DNA from: Synergistales bacterium 54_24 | GTDB taxonomy: Bacteria > Synergistota > Synergistia > Synergistales > Thermosynergistaceae | Assembly (NCBI GenBank): GCA_001508935.1 | Contig: LGFQ01000002.1 | Location: 1 to 52,614, forward strand | Length of the DNA stretch: 52,614 nucleotides | Reading direction: 5' to 3' | Shown: positions 18,917 to 30,145 of the stretch, one piece after another | Numbering within the stretch: position 1 is the stretch's first letter | Layout of the letters: the number at the start of each line of letters is the position of its first letter | Notes under the pieces: model-generated | Databases searched by the model: none | What the model was told of the DNA's origin: nothing | What the model saw: the letters and a program-made list of their open reading frames with translations, nothing else | Position numbers and translations under genes: made by a program

Positions 18917-20962
18917 ATGGATGAAGATCGTTTTGTAATGCAAGCCCCGTGGCCCCCTGCAGGCGATCAGCCGAAGGCGATCGAGGCTTTAGTCGAGGGA
19001 CTCAATAGGGCGTATCGATTCCAGACTTTAATGGGGGTAACTGGAAGCGGTAAAACTTTTACAATAGCAAATGTCATAGCTGCCGTCCAGCGTCCTACCT
19101 TGGTAATAGCTCATAATAAAACGCTGGCGGCGCAACTCTACAGCGAGTTCAGGGAGTTTTTCCATCATAACGCTGTCCATTATTTCGTCAGTTACTACGA
19201 CTACTACCAACCTGAGGCGTATGTCCCAGAGCACGACCTTTACATAGAGAAAGATGCCTCCATAAATGAGCGTATAGAGAAGTTGCGCCTTGCCACGACG
19301 AAGTCCCTGTTGGAACGGCGGGACGTCATCGTCGTGGCAAGTGTGTCGTGTATCTATGGGTTGGGCAAGCGCAAGGCTTACGAGGAAGTCGTGATGCGTT
19401 TTTCCGCCGGAGAGCAGTGGGGGCGCAGGCGCTTCATGGAAAAGCTTTTGGAGAACTATTATGTGAGAAATGACCTTATCCTCGAGCCCGGAAATTTCAG
19501 GGTGCGAGGGGACGTGATCGAAGTTTACCCGGCTTATAGCGACAGCGCGCTCAGGATAGCCTTCTTTGACGACGAGATAGAGACGATAGAGGAGTTTGAT
19601 CCTTTGACCGGAAAGAGGATCGAAAGGAAGGAAAGGGCGGCCATCTATCCCGCGCAGCATTATGTCACCTCAAGCGCTGCCATAGCCGACGCCTTGCTTG
19701 CGATAGAAGAAGAGCTGAAGCTTCGGGTTGCGCAATTGCAGTCCGAAGGCAAGTTGGTTGAGGCTCAACGTTTGGAAGCGCGCACGCGATACGACATGGA
19801 GATGATGGCTGAGGTCGGTTACTGCTCCGGAATAGAGAACTACTCGCGCTACCTTGATGGAAGAGCTCCTGGCGAACCGCCGGGGACGCTGCTCGATTTC
19901 TTTCCACACGACTTTCTCATGGTGATAGATGAGTCTCATATCACAGTGCCGCAGATCCAGGGCATGTATAACGGTGACAGGGCTCGGAAGGAGACATTAG
20001 TCGCCCACGGATTTCGTCTCCCTTCCTGTCTCGATAACAGGCCTCTGCGATGGGAAGAGTTTATGCAATATATGAGGCAGGTCATCTTTACCTCCGCCAC
20101 TCCAGGGGATTGGGAGCTGGAGGTTTCGTCGCAAGTGGTAGAACAAATAGTGCGCCCCACGGGCGTCCTCGACCCTGTCGTGGAGGTTGTGCCGGCCAAA
20201 AACCAGGTTGACGACCTTATCGATAAGCTGCGTTCTGTGGTAGAAAAGGGGGAGAGGGCGCTGGTTACGACGCTCACAAAGCGCTCGGCCGAAGACATGG
20301 CCGAGTATCTGGCAGATCTCGGCTTCAAAGTGCGCTATATCCATTCGGAGCTCGACACGTTTGAGAGGGCTGAGGCCATAAGGGACTTGCGCATGGGCGA
20401 GATAAGCGTATTGGTCGGCGTCAACCTGCTGAGAGAGGGTTTGGACCTGCCTGAGGTAACCCTGGTGGCCATACTCGATGCCGACAGAGAGGGCTTCTTG
20501 CGCTCGGGCCGCTCTCTCATTCAGATGATAGGTCGAGCCGCGCGGAATACGGCTAGCACCGTTGTCCTTTACGCCGATGAGGAGACCGGCGGTCTCCGCC
20601 GTGCCGTGGAAGAGACCAGGCGCAGGCGAAAGATCCAAGAGCGATATAACGAAGAACATGGCATAGTGCCCGAGACGATAAAAAAGGCGGTAGTGTCATT
20701 CCTTCCTTCTGAGCTGAAACCTTCAAGCTTCATCGGCAAGAAAACATCTGCAAGAGAGAGCTTGGAAGAAGTATCCATCGCTGAATTGGAGCGCATTATG
20801 TGGGAGGCTGTAGAACGGCTCGATTTCGAGGAAGCGGCCAAAGTGCGCGATCTTATAGCTCAAAAGAGGGGAGGTGACTGGCGGCGTGTTGCAGTGGATC
20901 GAAGTGATAGGCGCAAGGCAACACAACCTAAAAGACATCGACGTGCGCATTCCTCGAGATAG
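18917..20962 (+). CDS. uvrB: excinuclease ABC subunit B
   Basis: [14 protein letters not shown]...[17 protein letters not shown]...[16 protein letters not shown]...[16 protein letters not shown] motif near the C-terminus. Confidence 0.98.
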   Translation: MDEDRFVMQAPWPPAGDQPKAIEALVEGLNRAYRFQTLMGVTGSGKTFTIANVIAAVQRPTLVIAHNKTLAAQLYSEFREFFHHNAVHYFVSYYDYYQPEAYVPEHDLYIEKDASINERIEKLRLATTKSLLERRDVIVVASVSCIYGLGKRKAYEEVVMRFSAGEQWGRRRFMEKLLENYYVRNDLILEPGNFRVRGDVIEVYPAYSDSALRIAFFDDEIETIEEFDPLTGKRIERKERAAIYPAQHYVTSSAAIADALLAIEEELKLRVAQLQSEGKLVEAQRLEARTRYDMEMMAEVGYCSGIENYSRYLDGRAPGEPPGTLLDFFPHDFLMVIDESHITVPQIQGMYNGDRARKETLVAHGFRLPSCLDNRPLRWEEFMQYMRQVIFTSATPGDWELEVSSQVVEQIVRPTGVLDPVVEVVPAKNQVDDLIDKLRSVVEKGERALVTTLTKRSAEDMAEYLADLGFKVRYIHSELDTFERAEAIRDLRMGEISVLVGVNLLREGLDLPEVTLVAILDADREGFLRSGRSLIQMIGRAARNTASTVVLYADEETGGLRRAVEETRRRRKIQERYNEEHGIVPETIKKAVVSFLPSELKPSSFIGKKTSARESLEEVSIAELERIMWEAVERLDFEEAAKVRDLIAQKRGGDWRRVAVDRSDRRKATQPKRHRRAHSSR

Positions 20963-23714
20963 GCTTGTGGTTATAACTGGCCCTTCTGGGTCGGGTAAGT
21001 CGTCCCTCGCTTTTGACACTATTTACGCCGAAGGACAACGCCGTTATGTGGAATCCCTTTCTGCCTACGCTCGCCAATTTCTGGGCGTCCAGGATAAACC
21101 TGATGTGGACGATATTTCCGGCCTCTCGCCCGCGATATCGATAGAACAGAAGGGTGTCTCTCATAACCCTCGTTCCACCGTAGGAACGGTGACCGAGATA
21201 TATGATCACCTGCGCCTCCTCTTCGGGCGGGCAGGTGTGCCGTATTGCCCAAAATGCGGCAGACCGGTGCGTCGCCACACCCTGGATCAAATAGTGGATC
21301 TCATTCTGGATCAGTATGAGGGGCATCGCCTCGAAATACTCTCTCCCTTGGTCCGTGGCAAAAAGGGGGAATTTAAAAATCTGTTCTTACAGCTTCACCA
21401 AAAGGGTTTCCTCCGGATTCGCGTCGATGGGGTCGTCTACTGGCTTGAGGATGAAATTCCCTTGGACAAAAACCAGAGACATTCTATCGAGGTGGTAATT
21501 GACAGGTTACAAGTGCAAAAGGAGAAAAGAGATCGACTCAGCGAAGGCGTGGAATCCGCTTTGAGAGAGAGTGAAGGCTTTGTCCTTTTATTGATAGATG
21601 GCGAAAGAGAAGAGCTTCTCACGGAGAATTACGTCTGCCCGAGCTGTTCCATATCGCTGCCGGAGGTAGAGCCTCGCCTGTTTTCTTTCAATAGCCCTTA
21701 TGGAGCGTGCCCATCTTGCTCGGGTCTCGGCAGCTATCAGTACTTTTCGGCCGACTTAGCCGTTGATCCTGAGCGTTCGATCCTTGAGGGGGCACTCCTT
21801 CCATGGAAGACGAGCCATTATATGCTGCGCAGGCTGGAAGCGCTCGCAAGATACAAGGGTTGGAATTTGAGCCCTCCCTTTCGCGAGCTTCCAAAAGAAA
21901 TTCAGGATGCGATCCTGAACGGCACTCCGGACCGTTTGCCGATGACGTACAGGGAAAGAGGAGAGGAGTATTCGTATATGGGGCGGTACGAAGGGTTACT
22001 GCCATGGCTTGAGCGCCGCTTCAACGAAACAGAATCGGATGCGATACGCGACGAACTGACCACCTATCGCGCCGAAGATGTGTGCGAGACGTGCAAGGGA
22101 TTGCGCCTGCGTCAAGAGGCACTCTCCGTGCGAATAGGCGATTACACCATTGGAGATTGGGTCTCTATGCCAGTTCAGGCGCTCTTGGGCCACCTCGAGA
22201 GGATGAAACTCCCCTCATCGGATTGGTTGATCGCGGAACAAGTGGTGAAAGAGGTCAAAAAGCGCCTTTCGTTTATGGTCGATGTGGGGGTCGGTTACCT
22301 CACTCTTTCGCGAAGGGCCGATACGCTGAGCGGCGGCGAAAGCCAGCGCATTAGGTTGGCTACGCAAATAGGCTCTAAGCTCTCTGGTGTGTTGTATGTG
22401 CTCGATGAGCCGACTATAGGTCTCCACCCTCGGGATACAGGTCGGCTCCTCAATACGCTACGTTCTATCCGCGACTTGGGCAATACTGTCATCGTCGTCG
22501 AGCACGACAGAGATGTTATGATGGCCGCCGACTTCCTCGTGGAGATGGGTCCTGGCGCTGGCGAAATGGGAGGCAAGGTCACGGCAGTCGGCACACCTGA
22601 GGAGGTAATGGAAAATATTCGCTCCCTGAGCGGGCCATATCTGACGGGCGAGAGCTCCGGAGTGGCAAAACCCCCTCACGGCGTGCGAAAACCTTCGGGA
22701 TGGCTAAAGATTTTAGACGCGTCGGAACACAACCTAAAGCACATAGATTTATCCATACCGTTGGGTGTCTTCGCCTGCGTGAGCGGCGTTTCTGGATCGG
22801 GAAAGAGCACGCTCATGTACGATGTGCTCTACAGGGGGCTCAGACGCAAGCTCGACAGGAACTTCAGAGAAAGGGCGGGGGCGCATCGCGATATCATGGG
22901 TTTCGAAGGCATAAAGAAGGTAGTCCTCGTCGACCAAAGTCCCATCGGCAGGACTCCTCGGTCCAATCCGGCCACCTACACCGGAGTTTTTACTCCCATA
23001 AGGGAATTTTTTGCCCAGCTTCCCGAGGCCAAGCTTCGGGGATACGGTCCAGGGCGCTTCAGCTTCAACGTCAAAGGAGGGCGATGCGAAGCCTGTCGCG
23101 GAGAGGGGAAGATGCGCGTTTCCATGCTCTTCATGCCCGACGTGTATGTGACCTGCGAGGTCTGCGGCGGCAGGCGCTATAACAAAGAGACGCTCGAGGT
23201 GCGCTATAAGGGTTTGAGTATTGCGGATGTGCTTGAGCTCACGGTAGACGAGGCCCTTGAGCTATTCAAAGACATACCGAGCATCGCATCCAAGATGAAA
23301 GTGATTCAAGAAGCCGGTTTAGGATATATTCGCCTCGGTCAGCCGGCTACTACGCTGAGCGGCGGCGAGGCGCAAAGGGTAAAGCTTTCATACGAGCTCA
23401 GCAAGCGCTTCACCGGTTCAATTTTATATCTTTTGGATGAACCGACGACAGGCCTTCATTATCTGGACGTTAAAAAACTTCTCATCCTTCTCCACAAGCT
23501 TGTAGATCAGGGGAACTCGCTGCTCGTCATAGAACACAATTTGGATGTCCTGGCCTCGTCAGATTACATCATAGATCTGGGGCCGGAAGGTGGAGACGAG
23601 GGAGGATATATAGTTGCAGAGGGGACCCCAGAGGAGGTCGCTTCCGGCGGAGTGGGATATACGGCAGAGCACCTGGCGCGCTTCTTTGGGCAGCTGAAGG
23701 TGGCCGTCTCTTGA
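20886..23714 (+). CDS. uvrA: excinuclease ABC subunit A (GTG 20874 is an alternative start)
   Basis: [57 protein letters not shown]; two ABC signatures [12 protein letters not shown] and [12 protein letters not shown]; CxxC zinc motifs. Confidence 0.97.
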   Translation: MLQWIEVIGARQHNLKDIDVRIPRDRLVVITGPSGSGKSSLAFDTIYAEGQRRYVESLSAYARQFLGVQDKPDVDDISGLSPAISIEQKGVSHNPRSTVGTVTEIYDHLRLLFGRAGVPYCPKCGRPVRRHTLDQIVDLILDQYEGHRLEILSPLVRGKKGEFKNLFLQLHQKGFLRIRVDGVVYWLEDEIPLDKNQRHSIEVVIDRLQVQKEKRDRLSEGVESALRESEGFVLLLIDGEREELLTENYVCPSCSISLPEVEPRLFSFNSPYGACPSCSGLGSYQYFSADLAVDPERSILEGALLPWKTSHYMLRRLEALARYKGWNLSPPFRELPKEIQDAILNGTPDRLPMTYRERGEEYSYMGRYEGLLPWLERRFNETESDAIRDELTTYRAEDVCETCKGLRLRQEALSVRIGDYTIGDWVSMPVQALLGHLERMKLPSSDWLIAEQVVKEVKKRLSFMVDVGVGYLTLSRRADTLSGGESQRIRLATQIGSKLSGVLYVLDEPTIGLHPRDTGRLLNTLRSIRDLGNTVIVVEHDRDVMMAADFLVEMGPGAGEMGGKVTAVGTPEEVMENIRSLSGPYLTGESSGVAKPPHGVRKPSGWLKILDASEHNLKHIDLSIPLGVFACVSGVSGSGKSTLMYDVLYRGLRRKLDRNFRERAGAHRDIMGFEGIKKVVLVDQSPIGRTPRSNPATYTGVFTPIREFFAQLPEAKLRGYGPGRFSFNVKGGRCEACRGEGKMRVSMLFMPDVYVTCEVCGGRRYNKETLEVRYKGLSIADVLELTVDEALELFKDIPSIASKMKVIQEAGLGYIRLGQPATTLSGGEAQRVKLSYELSKRFTGSILYLLDEPTTGLHYLDVKKLLILLHKLVDQGNSLLVIEHNLDVLASSDYIIDLGPEGGDEGGYIVAEGTPEEVASGGVGYTAEHLARFFGQLKVAVS

Positions 23715-24469
23715 GAAAACCCTTCGAGGACGGAGATCTCTGTTTCGGTCGTCATCCCGTTTTGGATCTATTGAGGGCCGATCCCAAGCGTTGCCTTAAG
23801 CTATATCTGGCTCGCTCAGCAGAGGAGTCGTTCCGTCGGCGCATCCTCGCTATGGCCAAAGGCAGTGGAATACCGGTGCAGCAGGTAGAGATGTCCTTCC
23901 TTGACCGCTTAGCGCCCCTGTCAGTCCATCAAGGCGTGGTCGCGCGGGTGGCGCCGGTTGCACTTCTTGACTTCTGGAAATTCGTGGAGGGCATTCCGCC
24001 TTTGCCCGAACCAGTTCTCGTCGTGCTGTTGGATCATGTGAAAGACCCACAAAATTTAGGAGCCATCGTAAGGACAGCGGAGGCTTGCTGCGCTGCGGGC
24101 CTCCTGCTTCCTAAACGCAGAGCTGCTCTTCCCACGGGGAGCGTGGTCAAGGCGAGTGCAGGTGCCGTCTTTCGCATCCCTATCGTGTCGATCGTCAACG
24201 TCACCAGGGCTATAGACGACTTGCGGGAGCTTGGATTTTTTAGCGTCGGGCTCGATACCGTGGGCGAAAAGTCTCTCTTTGTTGAACCGCTGCCCGAGAG
24301 GTTGCTTCTGGTGATCGGCGAAGAATCGGGCCTTAGCAGGCTTGCGAAGGAGCACTGTGATGAAATTAGGAGGATCCCCATGCGTGGGAAGGGCGAATCT
24401 CTCAATGCTTCCGTCGCGGCTTCTATAGGGATGTACGAGTGGTTTAGGGCCAGGGAAAGCATCTCCTAA
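23711..24469 (+). CDS. rlmB: TrmH/SpoU family RNA 2'-O-methyltransferase (RlmB-like)
   Basis: LCFGRHPVLDLL...VLLDHVKDPQNLGAIVRTAEA...GSVVKASAGAVFRIPI...IGEESGLS...IPMRGKGESLNASVAASIGMYE. Confidence 0.88.
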   Translation: MRKPFEDGDLCFGRHPVLDLLRADPKRCLKLYLARSAEESFRRRILAMAKGSGIPVQQVEMSFLDRLAPLSVHQGVVARVAPVALLDFWKFVEGIPPLPEPVLVVLLDHVKDPQNLGAIVRTAEACCAAGLLLPKRRAALPTGSVVKASAGAVFRIPIVSIVNVTRAIDDLRELGFFSVGLDTVGEKSLFVEPLPERLLLVIGEESGLSRLAKEHCDEIRRIPMRGKGESLNASVAASIGMYEWFRARESIS

Positions 24470-24513
24470 TTATATCGTGATATAATATTAGCATCTAAGA
24501 TAAAAGAGGGACG

Positions 24514-25551
24514 GTGCGCTCTTTGAAGAGGTGGGTCGTCGCACTGATATGGCTATCCTGCCTGGCGTATTTTGCGGATATGGCATTCTTCTTCCCGCAT
24601 AGATGGCAAAAAAGCCTTGTCTACGGCAATGGGCCTGAAATAGGCGTGTACTTGAAGCCCCATATGACGGCGACGGACTTCGCGAGAGAGGTTAAAAGAT
24701 GTAAAGTAGTCGATGATGCCGACTCTCTTGCTCGTTGGCTGAGGCGTCTCGATGTCGATAGACGCCTGATGCCCGGACTTTATCGTTTGCGACGCGGTAG
24801 CCCGTGGGAAGTTGCTCATGAAATAGCCGAAGCCGAACCCGAACTTTTAAATGTCGCGATAGTGCCAGGAGAAGATCCCGAGAGATTTTTGCAGAGATTG
24901 AAAAAAATCTGCTCTTTTCCGGATCCCGAAGTAAGGATGCAGGAAGCACTGCTTAGAGATGAAAACTTCCCGCCTGCTCTTCGGCCGTTTCTGTGTCAAG
25001 ATTGGCGCAACAGGATGGCCTTCCTTGCACCGGAGACATACAGAGTGACTCCATCGCCTGAGGGGCTTGAAGAATTGGTAAAAGGGGCATCTTCTGCCTG
25101 GTGGGAGAGCATATCTGAGCGTGTTCGTGATAAACTGGATCAGCTTTCTGACATTGCCGTATTGGCCTCTATCGTGGAGAAGGAAAGCGCGCGCTCTGAA
25201 GAGAGAGGGAGAATAGCTGGAGTTTTTATGAATCGCCTCAAAGCTGGTATGCCGCTACAATCATGCGCTACAGTGATATTTGCGTGGCGTCTCAATGGTG
25301 AGTCGAAGACTACGCTCACCCATGATGACCTGCGGCTCAGCTCTCCCTATAACACATACCTTCATCAGGGCCTTCCGCCCGGCATCATCGCCATTCCATC
25401 GATAGATTCGTGGAGCGCGGTGTTGGAGCCGGAGGAGCATTCCTATTATTACTTTGTGCTAAAAAGCGATGGGGAGCACCATTTCTCTCGGACGTATCAG
25501 GAGCATTTGAGGGCCCAAAAAGAGGAAGGAAGAAATCAGTCTCATAAGTGA
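24514..25551 (+). CDS. mltG: endolytic transglycosylase MltG
   Basis: N-terminal TM; IVEKESARSEERGRIAGVFMNRLKAGMPLQSCATVIFAW...SPYNTYLHQGLPPGIIAIPSIDSWSAVLEPEEHSYYYFV. Confidence 0.93.
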   Translation: MRSLKRWVVALIWLSCLAYFADMAFFFPHRWQKSLVYGNGPEIGVYLKPHMTATDFAREVKRCKVVDDADSLARWLRRLDVDRRLMPGLYRLRRGSPWEVAHEIAEAEPELLNVAIVPGEDPERFLQRLKKICSFPDPEVRMQEALLRDENFPPALRPFLCQDWRNRMAFLAPETYRVTPSPEGLEELVKGASSAWWESISERVRDKLDQLSDIAVLASIVEKESARSEERGRIAGVFMNRLKAGMPLQSCATVIFAWRLNGESKTTLTHDDLRLSSPYNTYLHQGLPPGIIAIPSIDSWSAVLEPEEHSYYYFVLKSDGEHHFSRTYQEHLRAQKEEGRNQSHK

Positions 25552-26960
25552 ACAGCGCTGTTGATGGGGTGGTCGATTTGAATAGAGAAGAAAGGATAAC
25601 ATCGTCGCTGGTCGATCTGTGCGGAGAGGGGGAGGTCGATTATTCCGATATATTCCTCCAGGCTTCTTGCGGTCACTCGGCCAGTTTTGAAAACGGCTCG
25701 TTGGAAGAGCTCAGCTCGGGCATAACATGGGGATGCGGAGCGAGATGTGTTTCGGGCGATCACGTTATTTTGTCGCATTATCCTTCGGTAATGGGCGATG
25801 AGGTCCATAGATGCCTTGCAGACGCGGCGTCGAAATGTCATCTCTCTCTGCCTCAGCTCGATTTGGGCAGCGCCCCGCTCCTGGAGTTCTCAGATACGGA
25901 AAGAGGCCTTTCATTGGGCGGTCTCGACTTGCTTTACGACATAGATCGCCGGGTGCGGGGGGCGAGCGCGCTCATAAGACAGGTCACCTTGAGATATCGT
26001 GCTTCCCTCGTGAAGGTTGCCATATTTAGAGGTGATGGGGTTGTAAGGTTTGACAGGCGTTGGCGCACCCTCTTCGCCGCAGATGTGGTGACGGAGAAGG
26101 GAGGTCTTCTTCAGAGAGGATATGAAGTTAAGGCTTCGGCTGAGCCGATCGACCAATTTTGGTCGCATGTGGAGCCCCTTGCCGTGGCGATGACGGCGGC
26201 GCAGCGGGCTCTGCTCATGTTAGACGCCTCTCCTTGCCCTGCAGGTCGCATGCCGGTGATTTTAGCCGGAGAAGCCGGCGGAACCATGGTACATGAGGCA
26301 TGCGGTCACGGATTGGAGGCCGATTCTGTGCAGAAAGATTATTCGATCTATCGTGATCGTCTCGGCACGGCGGTAGCCAGTCCGCTCGTGACGTTGGTCG
26401 ACGACGCCACTTTGAAAGGAGCCTTCGGCTCCTACGAGGTGGACGATGAAGGCACGCCAGCCGAGAGGAGCGTCCTCATAGAGAACGGTGTGCTTAAATG
26501 TTATCTTACAGATATCTTATCAGCCAAGAAAGGCGGTCTACCTTTGACGGGAAACGGCCGCAGGGAGTCTTATCGCCATGTGCCCATCCCGAGAATGAGC
26601 AACACCTTTATCCTTCCGGGCAACTGTAGTTTTAGCGAAATCGTCGGGCAGGTGAGGCATGGCCTTCTCGTAAAGAGAATGGGAGGAGGAGAGGTCAACC
26701 CTACATCTGGAGACTTTGTCTTCCACGTCGCCGAAGGCTATTTGGTCGAGGATGGCTCGCTCTCTCCAGTTCGCGGTGCTATTTTGGCAGGCAATGGGCC
26801 ACAGGCCTTGAAAGACGTCTTGGCAGTCGGGGACGATCTCCATTTTGAGCCGGGCGTCTGCGGCAAGTCGGGCCAGGGGGTACCGGTGACTGACGGTCAA
26901 CCCACTTTATTGATAAGAGAGCTTACAGTGGGAGGAAGCGATACGGATCATGGCTTCTAA
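25548..26960 (+). CDS. tldD: TldD-type metalloprotease
   Basis: GGTMVHEACGHGLEADSVQKDYSIYRDRLG (HExxxH), DDEGTPAERSVLIENGVLKCYLTD, GNGRRESYRHVPIPRMSNTFI. Confidence 0.93.
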   Translation: MNSAVDGVVDLNREERITSSLVDLCGEGEVDYSDIFLQASCGHSASFENGSLEELSSGITWGCGARCVSGDHVILSHYPSVMGDEVHRCLADAASKCHLSLPQLDLGSAPLLEFSDTERGLSLGGLDLLYDIDRRVRGASALIRQVTLRYRASLVKVAIFRGDGVVRFDRRWRTLFAADVVTEKGGLLQRGYEVKASAEPIDQFWSHVEPLAVAMTAAQRALLMLDASPCPAGRMPVILAGEAGGTMVHEACGHGLEADSVQKDYSIYRDRLGTAVASPLVTLVDDATLKGAFGSYEVDDEGTPAERSVLIENGVLKCYLTDILSAKKGGLPLTGNGRRESYRHVPIPRMSNTFILPGNCSFSEIVGQVRHGLLVKRMGGGEVNPTSGDFVFHVAEGYLVEDGSLSPVRGAILAGNGPQALKDVLAVGDDLHFEPGVCGKSGQGVPVTDGQPTLLIRELTVGGSDTDHGF

Positions 26961-29157
26961 GAGGAGGAGCCGCTCTACCGCTCCTGGAGCAGCGAAAGAT
27001 AGCTCTTCTAAGGAGAGAAAACTTTTTCGCTTGATAGACGGTGCGGTTTTTTCTGTGCTGCTCATTGATATCTACGCTCTCGCCTCTATCTTCACCAGTT
27101 GGACCGGTGCATGGGGGCGGTATGTCTCGAACTGGTTGCTGAGCGAGCTTGGGGGAGCCTCGCTGCTACTTTTGCTATACGTGGCATATCTTTCGTCTGC
27201 TTACTTGTTGGATAAGCGCGTGCGCAACCTTCGCCGGCAAACGTTGGGAACGCTGGTATTCTACCTGACGACATCTTTGATGTTGGGGATGTTAGAGGCG
27301 AATTCTTTTGACGTTTCGCGATTGTTGAGTCCAGGCAAGGTTGGCCTGTCCTTAGTCTCATTCCTTTACAGAAACATAGGGCCTTTGGGATTGACTCTGA
27401 CGGGCTTGTGCGGAGCCACATTTGCCCTCGTGTCGTATGGCCGCGCCTCTATCAGGTCATATCTTGAGCGGGCCGTGGATGCGGCTCGTAATCTAATGCC
27501 GAAGAGGACAAAAGAGGAGAAGAAAGAGGGACCGACCATCGAAAAAGGGGAAAGGGAGGTAAGCCTCGCGGAGGTGCCCCAACTATCCCATGTTAGTTCT
27601 GGAGAGAGCGAGGTCACGTCGTCATACGTTGCAGCAATGGTAGAAGAGGAGGCCTTCGAGGAAGAAGACGGCTTTGTACTCCCTCCAGAAGTGGAGCCTG
27701 GGCGTTTCCCCCCTCCTGTGGATATCTTGGGAGTGGCTCCCGAGTACGACAGCAGCGGCGATGAGGAGATAGTCGCTAAACAGGGGGAACGCATAGTCGA
27801 GACATTGAAGGAATTTGACATCGATGCCGAGCTGGCCGAAACCGTCTTCGGTCCTACCGTAGTGCAGTTCAGGCTTCAACTTGCGCCAGGGATAAAGGTG
27901 AGCAGGGTGGCAGCCTTGAGCAATGATTTGGCCGTGGCGCTCGCCGTTCCCAGCCTGCGCGTAGAGGCGCCTATCCCCGGCAAACCCTATATAGGCGTGG
28001 AGGTTCCGAACCCACACCGTCGCTATGTCCACTTGAGCCAGGTTATAGGGAGCGAGTTCTTTCAGGGAACATCCGTCGAATTGCCTCTTCCCATGGGAGT
28101 GAGCGTCGAAGGGGTGCCTCTTGTGACAGGGCTGGAAGGGTTGCCCCACCTATTGGTGGCGGGCACGACCGGGTCGGGTAAAAGCGTTTTCATATCGTCG
28201 TGCATCATCGGACTGTGCTTCAAGTGCAGGCCCGACGAACTTAAGCTGCTCTTGGTAGATCCCAAGAGGGTCGAGATGACTTTATACGAACACCTGCCGC
28301 ACACTCTCACGCCTCCCATATGTGATGTGAAGACGGCGGTGCATGCGCTGGCTTGGGCCATCAGAGAGATGGAGCGACGCTATGAGTTATTTGCACGGGC
28401 GAGGGTCAGAAACGTGATGGGCTATAACGAACATGTCCTGCCCAAAGACCGCTTGCCTTACATTGTGATAATCATCGATGAGTTGGCCGATCTCATGATG
28501 ACGTCGCCCAAGGAAGTGGAGGACTATATCTGTAGACTTGCTCAGATGGCCAGAGCCACCGGCATCCACCTCATCCTCGCAACGCAAAGGCCATCGGTGA
28601 ATGTGATAACGGGCCTGATTAAGGCCAACATACCTGCTCGAGCAGCCTTTACGCTCCCTTCGCAGGTCGATTCGAGGACTATTATAGATGTGGCTGGTGC
28701 CGAAAAACTCCTCGGCAAGGGAGACATGCTCTTCGTTACGACTCGGTTTCCCAAGCCAGTGCGCGTTCAGGCTCCGTGGATCGACGAGGATGCGATAGGC
28801 CGATTCATTCAATATATGGTGAGCATCTTTGGCGAACCGGAGCATATAGATCTCGAGGAGCAAGGTGGAAGCAGGGAGATAAGGTCTTCATGCCTCGACG
28901 ACCCGCTCCTCGAGAAGGCTGTGCGGATAACCTTGGAGACCGGCATAGCTTCGGCCAGCAGGCTTCAGCGTCAACTTAGGATAGGCTTTACGCGGGCGGC
29001 CAGGTTGGTGGACGCGATGGAAGAGCTCGGCATAGTAGGGGCACAGGATGGATCCAAACCGAGGGAGATCCTTGTAGACGAGGAGAAAGCTGCGGTTATC
29101 CTGGAAGAAGCTTTGAGGGGAGATAAGAGTGAAGAGGCTTTCTATTCCCGGGATTGA
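26950..29157 (+). CDS. ftsK: DNA translocase FtsK/SpoIIIE
   Basis: N-terminal TM helices; LVAGTTGSGKSVFISSCIIGL, LLLVDPKRVEMTLYEHLPHTLTPPICD, winged-helix gamma domain at C-terminus. Confidence 0.96.
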   Translation: MASKRRSRSTAPGAAKDSSSKERKLFRLIDGAVFSVLLIDIYALASIFTSWTGAWGRYVSNWLLSELGGASLLLLLYVAYLSSAYLLDKRVRNLRRQTLGTLVFYLTTSLMLGMLEANSFDVSRLLSPGKVGLSLVSFLYRNIGPLGLTLTGLCGATFALVSYGRASIRSYLERAVDAARNLMPKRTKEEKKEGPTIEKGEREVSLAEVPQLSHVSSGESEVTSSYVAAMVEEEAFEEEDGFVLPPEVEPGRFPPPVDILGVAPEYDSSGDEEIVAKQGERIVETLKEFDIDAELAETVFGPTVVQFRLQLAPGIKVSRVAALSNDLAVALAVPSLRVEAPIPGKPYIGVEVPNPHRRYVHLSQVIGSEFFQGTSVELPLPMGVSVEGVPLVTGLEGLPHLLVAGTTGSGKSVFISSCIIGLCFKCRPDELKLLLVDPKRVEMTLYEHLPHTLTPPICDVKTAVHALAWAIREMERRYELFARARVRNVMGYNEHVLPKDRLPYIVIIIDELADLMMTSPKEVEDYICRLAQMARATGIHLILATQRPSVNVITGLIKANIPARAAFTLPSQVDSRTIIDVAGAEKLLGKGDMLFVTTRFPKPVRVQAPWIDEDAIGRFIQYMVSIFGEPEHIDLEEQGGSREIRSSCLDDPLLEKAVRITLETGIASASRLQRQLRIGFTRAARLVDAMEELGIVGAQDGSKPREILVDEEKAAVILEEALRGDKSEEAFYSRD

Positions 29158-29836
29158 TGCGCATTATAAAGATGAAGTGCCAGAGATATGCGTGCTTTTG
29201 GTCGCGGGCGGACGCGAGCCGCAAATATCTTGGTTGCAAGAGGCAGCGAAGCGGCACCGCGTTTGGGCTGTGGACAGGGGAGTGGAATCGTGCATGCGGG
29301 CTCATGTGCTGCCCGAGCTGGTGATAGGCGACAGCGACAGCGGGAGCCCAAAGGCGTGGGAGTGGGCTCGTTCTGTGGGAGCCGAGGTCCATAAATTTCC
29401 ACGGGATAAAGACCTTACAGATTTGCAGTTAGCCCTCCGTCAGCTTGCCTCTTTGGGCCTTCCGGTGACGACATTGCTGTGCGGCGGTTGGGGTATGCGC
29501 TTCGATCACGCCTGGAGTAACCTCTTTTCCCTCATTTGGGCGAGCAAATACGGCATCGAGCCCGGTTGTATCTGTGATGAGAAAGAAGTCCTGTTTTTCT
29601 TGCGGGATGGGGACCATGTGGAACTGGAATTCGATGTCGTGCCTAAAGCGATCTCGCTCCTTTCCTTGTCCCCTGTAGCAGAAGGCGTTACCGCTGATGG
29701 TGTAAAATGGCCCCTAAAGGACAAAACGCTGTTTTTGGATGAGCCTTACGCCGTGAGCAATGTCCCTCTGGACGAAAGGGTCGCCTTTGGCGTGAAGTCC
29801 GGTTGGCTCGGGGTATATTGCACCTGGGAAGCGTAA
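29129..29836 (+). CDS. thiN: thiamine pyrophosphokinase
   Basis: VWAVDRGVESCMRAHVLPELVIGDSDSGSPKAWEWARSVGAEVHKFPRDKDLTDLQLAL. Confidence 0.88.
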   Translation: MKRLSIPGIDAHYKDEVPEICVLLVAGGREPQISWLQEAAKRHRVWAVDRGVESCMRAHVLPELVIGDSDSGSPKAWEWARSVGAEVHKFPRDKDLTDLQLALRQLASLGLPVTTLLCGGWGMRFDHAWSNLFSLIWASKYGIEPGCICDEKEVLFFLRDGDHVELEFDVVPKAISLLSLSPVAEGVTADGVKWPLKDKTLFLDEPYAVSNVPLDERVAFGVKSGWLGVYCTWEA

Positions 29837-29840
29837 GCAT

Positions 29841-29876
29841 AAAAAAGGCGGGCCCCTCTAAGGGGTAACCCGCCTT
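29841..29876 (-). terminator. Rho-independent terminator of rpmB, overlapping its last codons
   Basis: Minus strand AAGGCGGGTTACCCCTTAGAGGGGCCCGCCTTTTTT. Confidence 0.85.
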
Positions 29877-30055
29877 ACGAGGCCAGAGCGCAGACAACGC
29901 GTGCAAACCCGCTTCGTTACTACGCTACCGTCACCTGCGATCGTCTTGACATTCTGCAGGTTCACCTGCCAGCGGCGGCGGGTACGTCTGTTAGAGTGGC
30001 TCACGTTGTTGCCGGTAACTGGACCACGACCACATATCTCACAGCGGCGCGACAT
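29858..30055 (-). CDS. rpmB: 50S ribosomal protein L28
   Basis: MSRRCEICGRGPVTGNNVSHSNRRTRRRWQVNLQNV...KRVCTRCLRSGLVRRV; start trimmed from the longer ORF. Confidence 0.96.
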   Translation of the reverse strand: MSRRCEICGRGPVTGNNVSHSNRRTRRRWQVNLQNVKTIAGDGSVVTKRVCTRCLRSGLVRRVTP

Positions 30056-30145
30056 ACTTCCATACCTCCCTATCTTATAGAACGAGCGGATGTATTGTAT
30101 CATGTGTCTGTGCCCCTGGCAAACAGATATGGAAGGAGTTTTCAT

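Noticed and set aside
25548-26960. tldD as half of a TldD/TldE peptide-processing system for a hidden RiPP
   Set aside because: TldD is present, but no tldE and no small precursor-peptide ORF with RBS was seen nearby; not enough to propose a RiPP cluster.
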